Shown here: positions 56,131 through 64,000 of the stretch, one piece after another
Position numbering within the stretch: the first letter of the stretch is position 1
How the letters are laid out: each line of letters begins with the position of its first letter
DNA from: Ryuthela nishihirai
Lineage: Eukaryota; Arthropoda; Arachnida; Araneae; Heptathelidae
NCBI GenBank assembly: GCA_038380435.1
Contig: JAWZYU010000009.1
Coordinates: forward strand, 63,021,901-63,085,900
Reading direction: 5' to 3'
Length of the DNA stretch: 64,000 bases
The notes under the pieces: generated by a model
The model's database searches: none
What the model was told of the DNA's origin: nothing
What the model saw: the letters and a program-made list of their open reading frames with translations, nothing else
Program-made: the position numbers and the translations under genes

Positions 56131-57194
56131 ACCTAATCGGCAATAAAGCAAACTAATACGCAAAAATTCATGTAAATGCAATCATAACTCTGCCAAATTT
56201 AACGATCAACTATAGTGCGAGTGCTTAACTGTTTTGCAGGTCCGAATGTCTGACATTGTCTCAATTGTCTCATTGTCAAATGTCTCATCGTCCAAATTTG
56301 ACATGCCCAAATATCCGACCAAAACAACTGACATGTGCAAATACGTCATCTAATCAGTGTCTAGCAGAAAAAAAGGTTAAAGAAAAATATTGCAAAGGGG
56401 GGTATGGGCGCGAACATAGGAGATTGCCGCCTATTCCCCCTCTCAACATAGGGATTGAAAATTAGTTTCGGCTTTAGTTTTCGAGCTCACGCCCATCCGA
56501 GTCCGATTTCGGAATAAATCTCTGTCGCATTATAGATATATTTAATTTAGAAATGTAGCTCGCTAATTATTTATTTTACTCTTATATTGTAAATTATAAT
56601 CATTTTATGACAAAATTAAAATGTTAATGCTATTTCGAGCGAAAAAAAAAATTGGAAACGCTAGTAGAAAGGAAATTTCGTGCTTTGCAACGAGCCAGTT
56701 ATTTATTAAAGAATATGTAAAAAGAAATTAACGACCACTTTTAATTATTAAATATTGATTAAACGGTTGAAATTACAACCAAAACTATTCTTAATTATAT
56801 TTTTTTTCAGAATTACAAGAAATATTTGAAATTTATTTTGATCCCGAGACTATAGTCGTCTGTGCTGTCTCAGCTCGAGAAAGAACTCTTTTTGATACGG
56901 ATATGTGATTAAAAATAAATATTTCAAATATAATTTGATATAGAAGGTTAAGAGTTTAAGTTATGAAACCACATTTAAAATCATTTAAAGATCCTTCTAG
57001 AAACTTCACAAAGAAAATCGAAATGATCCAGAAATTTCAGAATATTCTGTATACTTTTAGGGTTGTTTTTATGCTGCTTTTGTTTTCCTATTTTTTTGTT
57101 GTTGAAATTCTGTCGATTTCATATTTAACGTTTGCTTTGATATTTCAATAGCATTCATTAATGTGTTTAATACAGCAATAGACAGAAATATAAT
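56131..57194. other. AT-rich sequence, nothing recognised
   Basis: TGTCTCATTGTC-like motifs recur loosely near 56245-56300. No gene was recognised. Confidence 0.4.
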
Positions 57195-57866
57195 ACCTCC
57201 TTGAATAGGTGATACCTTTCTACTGAAGTGAACGCTTGTTTAAAAACCACAAATTGCAATAAAATTTATTTTCCTCCATTTCCTGCACACGGAATATTCT
57301 GGATCATTTATGTCCCATCCGACACAGGGCGTTCTTAATTAGCGGTGTCCCCATTTTTGATGAAGGGAAGGGAGGGAGTTTAACAGAGATAAACCTCAAT
57401 GAGGGCACAGGTGAGATTGGAACCTGGGAACTGAAGATTAGGAGCCTGGCGCGTTACCAACTGCACCAACTCGCTCCCTCCCCGGAAAGCAAAAAAAAAT
57501 GTAGAAACAATTGTAAAGCAAAACGGATTCACCTCCTTGAATAGGTGATACCTTTCTACTGAAGTGAACGCTTGTTTAAAAACCACAAATTGCAATAAAA
57601 TTTATTTTCCTCCATTTCCTGCACACGGAATATTCTGGATCATTTATGTCCCATCCGACACAGGGCGTTCTTAATTAGCGGTGTCCCCATTTTTGATGAA
57701 GGGAAGGGAGGGAGTTTAACAGAGATAAACCTCAATGAGGGCACAGGTGAGATTGGAACCTGGGAACTGAAGATTAGGAGCCTGGCGCGTTACCAACTGC
57801 ACCAACTCGCTCCCTCCCCGGAAAGCAAAAAAAAATGTAGAAACAATTGTAAAGCAAAACGGATTC
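57195..57866 (-). repeat. 336-bp tandem duplication carrying a SINE-1 5' part
   Basis: 57195-57530 and 57531-57866 appear identical by eye over 336 bp. Each contains the minus-strand first half of a SINE-1 (GTCCCATCCGACACAGGG, AACCTGGGAACTGAAG, TGGCGCGTTACCAACTGC). The exact join and lack of divergence mean a recent duplication or an assembly artefact. Confidence 0.85.
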
Positions 57867-60310
57867 TTATCCTTTCATAAACAATATTGTTACGACAGAT
57901 GAACCAGCAATAATGAAATCATGATGTGCTGTATCATTTTGATGCCCCCATTTACTTCAGTGTGAGAATTACGTCACTAATCACTTCGAACGAACTTAAA
58001 AAAAAAATGAAGAATTACAGAGTTGTAATTAGGAAGAATTTGTGTGAAGGAAAACGTAGTTTGTTTTAGTCCGTGCACTACATATAGTATAAAGAATAAA
58101 TGTTTTTATTTGATATGTGCGTGGGAGGTTAAATAAGTTTATTAGTGTGGATCTTATTAGGGAACGAGTAAAAAAAAGAAGAATTCATCGTCTTGTGCGT
58201 GGTAACCAACGTCTGAAAAGAATTAATTCTGAAAAAACTACTATACTTAGCCGCAGTGTTGGAGTACTTGATGACTGAAAACCTTAGAAGGAACTCATTT
58301 GGTGTATAGTTATTTAATTTGCTTAGGAATTGGTAAGATTATTCTTGATAGATTGCAGGTTTGTTCATAAATATGATTGTGACACTTATCGAGTGTTGTA
58401 AATGGCTTTATGCTATGCTTTGAGTGGAGATAGTAAGAATAATAGAGGAAATAACTCTTTATAGGAATAGTGGTAAGATGCTACGTTCTTTTGAAGATTC
58501 ATCTTTATACTGATGAAAACTTGTGTTGGTTGAATTTAGTTTATATAAAGGTTTTCATTCATACTTTTGTAATAAATTACATTATTTTAGAATTATTGTT
58601 GCTAAATATTATTTTTGAACTCACGCTCAGTTTCCACCCGTTAAATTTATAACAATATATACATTATTTCTTTCCACCGGAAATCAACAATGCATGCTGA
58701 CGTAACAATTAGATCCGGGGTGATCAATCTGTGGCACGTGCAGCTCTTTTTCAGTTGCTGGCGTCCCGATTTTTTTGCTCTTCCAAATTCCATTCGCCCT
58801 GTATGGCTTTTTCTGAATCCACCCCTTAGTAGCACGCGATGGTTTCCGCATACATTCCTGCTTGCAACGCGATACATTTTCAACAAAATAAGCGTGGCAC
58901 GCTATTGAAAAAATTTGTCCAGTTCTGCTTAAACCGTTTTCAATTTTCGTACAAGATTCTCCCATTAATGACGCTGCAGCTGAATGAGAGTTGGAAAAAA
59001 AGTGCTGTCTTTTAAAAGTTTTGTTGCTCAAACGAATTGAGATGAAACGAATTGAGACGTTAATGAAATCCAATTTTCATTAACGTCGCTTTCCACTGAT
59101 TACCAATATCATCTTGTAAATATATCGCGCAAATGGTTTGGCTCTTATTGATTGATGATCGTTCATCAAACTTCATTTCTTTTTATTTATAAAAAGATAC
59201 ATCATAGTTTACATACGTATTAAAGCAAGCTGCAGATCATAACCTCATTTTATGCACTTCCGATTTCTTTCTGTAGCTCATTAACATAATTCCGATTGTC
59301 ATAAACTGAGCCTTTGCTTTTTAACAATATTGATTTGATGATATATGCTCTGGGTGCATCATGACTTGCTAAAATAAATATTGAGTTGTTTATATTTCAC
59401 TGCTTGCAGAAGTTTTTCTTTGCTCCGCAAGCATATTTATTCATATTTCACTTTAATAAATAAAGAACATTGATTCATCGATTTCGCTTCTGAATTTTAA
59501 ATCACTTTTCTTCCATGTTTTGCTGCATCAGTTGTGATTCGTTTCTACTTCTGTCGCCATTTGTCTCCACGTCGATTCATTTATGTCTCGAATAAAAGCT
59601 GTAGAAACGCATCGTGTCGCCGCAACTCAATCCTTGCATCCGATAGCAAGGCACACGCCTAAAAAGTTGTCTTCTTTTCTGGTGCATTAAGGAAAGAAAA
59701 ATAATGTTAATGAGGTGTTTTATCCGAAAGACCTCATCAACAGCATCGGTCATTACCGATTTCCTTCGGCTGCAATACCCTTTGAAAAAAATCGATGCTC
59801 GCATGCGACCGGAGAGGAATCGATATTTGCTTGCAACACGTAAGTTTCTTTCCAATTATGCAAATTGTTCACTCCCAGTCGATCTCGTATCAGCTGTAGA
59901 CTTTTGGGAGTTACGGGCAGAATTTTACGTTACTCTTTCCATCATCAGTCTTTTCTGCCAGGTTATTATACAATCCATATTTCACCGTCAGTCAAATGGG
60001 ACACGTTTCATTTATTTTTTTTTCGCTCTACATTTTTTTAATTTGGTAAAGGTTCTTGGCGCCCTTTTGAGGTTTCGCTGTCTCTGAGAACATGGACTGA
60101 TTGTACAATGGACAAAATGTTCGAATGCAAATGATTCGAAATGGTTTGGAGTTATAATACTATATTCTGAAGATATATGGAGTGGAAAGAAAAATTAAAG
60201 AGAAAAACTGCTGAAAGACGTAAAAAATTTCAAAGCAGATTTATTCAGGTTTTCATTCCTGTTTAAGTTTTTGGAAAAAGGAAGAAAAGTTGTGGATTTT
60301 AAAACGGACA
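57867..60310. other. Long stretch without recognised genes
   Basis: A 129-codon minus-strand frame (59073-58684) and a 127-codon plus frame (59704-60087) have no family motif I know. The second has a hydrophobic C-terminal half. With no splice or homology support they are not called. Confidence 0.35.
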
Positions 60311-60312
60311 TA

Positions 60313-61540
60313 CACTATAAGATCAAAAGTATCCGGACACTCGCTCATCAACAATCTCTCGGTAATAGGAAATGAATTAATATAACGTTGGTTCACCCTT
60401 TGCTGCTGTCACAGCCTCCACTCTTCGGAGAAGGCGTTCCACTCGATTTTGCTACGTTGCTGCGAGGATTACCTGCAATTCTGCCACAAGAGCATTTGTG
60501 AGTCTGGCCACTGACGTCGGCGTTTCAGCCTTGCTCGCAGTCGGCGTTCCAATTCATTCCATAGGTATTCAATGAAGTTGAGATCAGGGATCAGTTGCGC
60601 AGGTTAGTCAAGTTCTTCCACAACCCATATTATCAAACCGTTCCTGCACGGTCCTCGCTTTGTAGACGAGGCATTGTCATGTTGGTACAGGAAAAGGTCT
60701 TCACTGAACTGTTGCCATAAAGTTGGGAGCACAGAATTGTCGAGAATGTCATTATAGGTTGCGGCGTTCAGAGTCTCGTTCAATGGAATTAAGGGGGTTC
60801 AACCTGAACCATGGAAAACAGCCCCAGAGGATGATGCCTCCTCTACCAAACTTCACAGTTGACACAATACAGTCAGGAAAATAGCTTTCACCTTTCACCT
60901 GTCATCCTTCATACCCAGACTGGTCCGTCGGACAACCAGATGGTGAAGCGTGATTCATCATACCAGAGAACGTGGTTCCACTGCTCAAGAGGACACTGGC
61001 GCAGTGCTTTACACCACTCCAACCGACGCTTGGCGTTGATCTTGTTGATGTTAGGCTTTTGTGCAGCTGCTCGGCCATGGAAACCCATTTCTTGCAGCTC
61101 GCGATGAACTGGCTTTGCTTCCAGAGGCCTTTTGGAACTCGGTGGTGAGTGATGCAACTGAGGGCAAGTGATTTTGTTGCACCTCCCATTTCAGCACCCG
61201 GCTGTCTCGTTCTGTCACTTTACGTGGACTATCGAGTCGGATTGCGCTGTTGTTGCTCCTAGACGTTCCCACTTCACAATAATATCACTTACAGCTGATT
61301 GGAGCAGATGCAACAGCGTCGAAATGTCCCGAACTCACTTGTTGCTAAGGTGACATCCTATGACCGTGCTACGTTGAAAGTCACTGAATTCTGCTGTACG
61401 GCCCATTCTCCTGTTCATGCGTGTCTATGAGGTTTGCCAACCACATGCGACCTTTTATACCTGGTTGAGCCATGACTGTAGCGTATATGGGCGAATGCAC
61501 TACTCAGAATGGGTGTCCGTATACTTTTGATCAGATAGTG
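60313..61540 (-). mobile_element. Second Tc1-family lineage, 1228 bp, inactive
   Basis: TA at 60311-60312 and 61541-61542. Ends CACTATAAGATCAAAAG and, inverted, CACTATCTGATCAAAAG then GTATCCGGACAC or GTATACGGACAC. These ends resemble those of the palindromic MITE at 18794 (AAAAGTATCCGAACA) more than those of the other two Tc1 elements. Confidence 0.9.
60350..61420 (-). pseudogene. Tc1-family transposase, broken
   Basis: Minus-strand reading: MGRTAEFSDFQRS near 61405, WEVQQNHLPSVASLTTEF (about 61180), INAKRRLEWCKALR (about 61040), VLWYDESRFTIWLSDGP (about 60970, first Asp), LNAATYNDILDNSVLP (about 60770), LYQHDNAS (about 60690, second Asp), DLNFIEYLWNELERRL (about 60590, Glu). The three acids survive, but stops and frame changes near 61190, 60890 and 60620 break it. 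Confidence 0.82.
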
Positions 61541-61542
61541 TA

Positions 61543-61754
61543 GTTCTTTATAAAAGTAGAGCTAATGTTGTTAGCTTGGGAAGAGGTTAATTGTTTTATT
61601 TCTACCCACTTTTTTATCTCTACTACTTTTTTTTTACCGACAAACGGGATAATTAGTCAGATAACACGAACCCTAAGGTTAACAACAAGGGTGTAGGAAG
61701 CGAACACTGAACAGCTCTTCTGCTGGCTTTTGCTTGGATTTGTGCACTGACCTT
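61543..61754. other. Spacer, nothing recognised
   Basis: AT-rich, no feature. Confidence 0.4.
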
Positions 61755-62020
61755 CCGTCAGTCGCACAGACTCAAGCAATTTAGGTCTCATAGACCCAGA
61801 CGATTTTCTATCTTGAATTTCTTTTAAACGAGGCTAGCTAGGACCTTTTCCTTCTCAGTACTTTTCAGCCAACTCCTTTACTACACCTTGGTGAATTTCT
61901 CTCATTAGTTACTTGACAGGACACATAATTGTAATGAATGGGTCTCACAGACCCAGTGCGACCGTATGTTTAACAATTTAGGGATATCAGATGTATTTCA
62001 ATATCTCGTATTTTTGCTTA
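61755..62020. repeat. R4 dispersed repeat, copy 2
   Basis: Same order of motifs as 11686-11998. GGTCTCATAGACCCAG and GGGTCTCACAGACCCAG occur at its two sides here and are partly self-complementary. Confidence 0.6.
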
Positions 62021-62173
62021 TTATTACAAAAAATATTCAATTTTTTTTAATAAAAGAGATGAAAAATATTCAAATTAATCAAATACAATAATAGATATAA
62101 AGAAACCTCATTTATTAACTTAACTCATTTAAGGAGTTACAGTTAGTGTTGATTTATTTGTTTTTAGAGGTAT

Positions 62174-63189
62174 TGTCATGCCCACGTGATTTTATATCAT
62201 GGACATGACTGCCTGAAGAAAAGACTAGCAGCAAACATCACCTTCCATTTTAATAGTGACATTTTCAACTGGGCTCCATATTGTGATATTTTTCTGCGTT
62301 CAGCCTTTGCTGAGGAACAGTTGCCGACGGCATAGAACATTCGATGAATCCGTTGCCCCCCCCCCCCCCCAGGCACCAGGACTGGAAAGACGTTACCAGC
62401 ATGGAAAAAGAGAAAAACACCGATGGGTGCTTTTTCTCACCTCCACCTGTTCAACCAATCAGCGCCATCCACGATGGATCCAAAAGGTGACCTCCACGGT
62501 GGGGCCAGAAAAAGTAGAAGCAAAGACGTTGGAAAAATTCCTTTCTTCTCCTGTCGTCCGATCTGTGTGGTGGGCAGCAAACGAGCCTCTCCAGCGAGCA
62601 GAGTCCCGCAGTATAGACAATGAGTGAGTGGCGAGAGCACTACGCAGCCCGTGCCTTCAGCTTACCTGCGTCCAGTGATGCCCGCCCCTAGAGACAACGA
62701 ACTTGATAAGGTAAGGGGGACCGTTCTTGATCTGTGGCGATTTTCCACTTAAACGTGATTTCCGTGAACTATCGTTACGCCGTTCCCTAGCGGGACATGT
62801 TTAACCGTAAGAACTGCTAGAGTCGCGAGCAAGTAGCTCGCTCATTATGAACTTTATTTGTTTTGATGGACTGTCCTCCACTATGTACAAAATTTCCCTT
62901 GAATATGTTCCCATGTGTTTAAATAGTTTCCCATGTACAAAGTTTCCCGCGCTAGAGGCGCTGTTGAATAGCCCCGAAAGTGAGAACTATGTTATGAGTA
63001 AATATCTAAAACTAGATTTGTTAATAAATGTTATCTTTTTGTAATTGTACAATCAGCTCAGTTCTCATTATTACAAATGTCTATTAATTTGATGTGTGAT
63101 CCAGGAAATTACCTTGATTTTAGCAGCAAAGAACGCATCACGGCCTAAAAGTTGTACCGCCCTAAAAATACTCTAGGGAGGTCATAATA
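62174..63189 (+). mobile_element. LTR-A solo LTR with 4-bp target duplication
   Basis: GTAT at 62170-62173 and 63190-63193 flanks it. It starts TGTCATGCCCACGTG and ends GAGGTCATAATA (final CA mutated to TA). It aligns with the copy at 44446 nearly end to end and has AATAAA near 63020. A C-run (about 62358-62371) and a short local duplication around TTTCCCATGT (about 62915) add length. Confidence 0.88.
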
Positions 63190-63756
63190 GTATATTAAAA
63201 ATTGCATTTATCGTGTTGGATAGTACTAATGTAAATATTACCTTTCGTATTTTTTGAATCGCTCAATAGTTTAATAGCGTCCTCAAAATGTCGAAAGAAG
63301 AAAATTTAAAACAAATATTGCAACAGATCTATTTGTACCGGAAATTTAAATTTTGGGGGTAAAATGTGGTGGTCAAAAGGTCTGCATTCGCAGCAAAAAT
63401 TTTTTTCATTATCCCCAGTGAGGATGGTAAAAGCACAACTTTTCCTATTAAGCGATGAAAAAAATTCGTTTCGTGTTACATAGGCATAGTAAAATATTAC
63501 TATTTGCATTTCACCAACCATCCACTAGTTCGAAATTTTACTAGTAGATAATGCTAAAGGTCGAAAATAGAAACTTCAATTGCGTACTCTAAAGGTGGAT
63601 ATTTAAAATGTCAAAAAGTAAAAGAATATTGCAAACGATCTATGAATTGTTAGAAATTCGAAATTTTAGTGATAGGATCTGGTGGCCAAGAGGTTTATTC
63701 CACCAGCAATGACTTTTCCCTTTACCACCAGAAGAGGAGGGTGAGGGCAATGAAAC
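63190..63756. repeat. Diverged tandem duplication, about 320-bp period
   Basis: 63287-63430 and 63607-63740 share AAATGTC, ATATTGCAA, GATCTAT, AAATTT, TGTGGTGG or TCTGGTGGCC, AAGGTCT or GAGGTTT and AGCAA in the same order. They are old copies. No coding frame is shared. Confidence 0.5.
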
Positions 63757-64000
63757 CTTTTTGGGTTGGGTTGTTTTACTTCTGAGCGGCACTTTTTTGC
63801 ACACCATGGGCTAAATGGCCAGGTCACAAGGTCCCCGAAGGCTCAGAAAAGGTTGGGGAGGGGACCCACTGGAACAGCTTTTGGGAGACAGATGGTAGCC
63901 TCCTGTGAAGGTCATCCAGCGTGTTCTTTAACGTGCACAGGGTATGTCTCTCCCACACACGGAGCCACGGTTTAACGTCCCATCCGACGGACGGCGGCCC
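63757..64000 (-). mobile_element. SINE-1 copy cut by the window edge
   Basis: The minus-strand tail GGGTTGTTTTACTTCTGAG, then ACCATGGGCTAAATGGCC, GGGGACCCACTGGAAC, GTGTTCTTTAACGTGC and CATCCGACGGACGG. Well preserved; the tRNA-like head lies beyond 64000. Confidence 0.9.

Noticed and set aside
57195..57866. Functional pair of SINE-1 copies inserted separately
   Set aside because: Both units share identical flanks as well as the SINE part, so the whole 336-bp block was duplicated rather than inserted twice.
59704..60087. 127-codon frame with a hydrophobic half
   Set aside because: The hydrophobicity comes from T-rich sequence. No homology was recognised and no gene structure is visible around it.
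1..64000. CRISPR array or bacterial operon
   Set aside because: No regular short direct repeats with unique spacers. The transposon types, polyadenylation signals and absence of dense coding show animal nuclear DNA.

Overview
The window looks like repeat-dense, AT-rich intergenic DNA from an animal nuclear genome. An arachnid, probably an orb-weaving spider, is my best guess: I associate the most abundant short repeat here and the Tc1 transposase variants with spider assemblies, but that is from memory and unchecked. No intact host gene is visible. There are no operons, Shine-Dalgarno-linked genes, CRISPR arrays, rRNA genes or genuine tRNA genes. The only long clean reading frame (649 codons, 27696-29645) belongs to an LTR retrotransposon. 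Most shorter frames are fragments of transposase or reverse transcriptase, or frames inside SINEs and LTRs.

Layout. 450-2492 (-) is a broken copy of an uncharacterised multi-copy invertebrate protein family, split by a small repeat. 2.5-5.6 kb holds a palindrome, a 95-bp tandem array, a SINE-2 copy and a 5'-truncated LINE end. 5585-6513 is a solo LTR with a 4-bp target duplication. 6.58-8.57 kb is a decayed LINE with a SINE-1 copy inside. 8.9-15 kb carries SINEs, a foldback element, a second LINE tail and mariner fragments. 15312-19101 is a full-length but mutated RTE-like LINE with 9-bp target duplications, into which a 214-bp palindromic MITE has jumped. 22537-23866 is a non-autonomous DNA element with an inserted SINE-1. 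26710-30697 is a very young LTR element that codes for Gag and a protease motif but has no reverse transcriptase or integrase. 42768-45762 is a hAT element (8-bp target duplication) with a solo LTR inside. 46873-47650 is an old SINE-1 split by a younger SINE-1. Tc1-family elements lie at about 47739-48939, 52283-53488 and 60313-61540. A third solo LTR lies at 62174-63189 and a SINE-1 runs off the right edge.

Most elements are defective, so nothing here forms a working pathway. The shared biology is parasitism: SINEs with tRNA-like Pol III boxes depend on LINE enzymes, MITEs and deleted DNA elements on transposases elsewhere, and the Gag-only LTR element on a partner's Pol. Nesting gives relative ages: hAT before solo LTR, LINE before palindromic MITE, old SINE-1 before young SINE-1. 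The family names SINE-1, SINE-2, LTR-A, R3, R4 and R5 are labels made up for this annotation.
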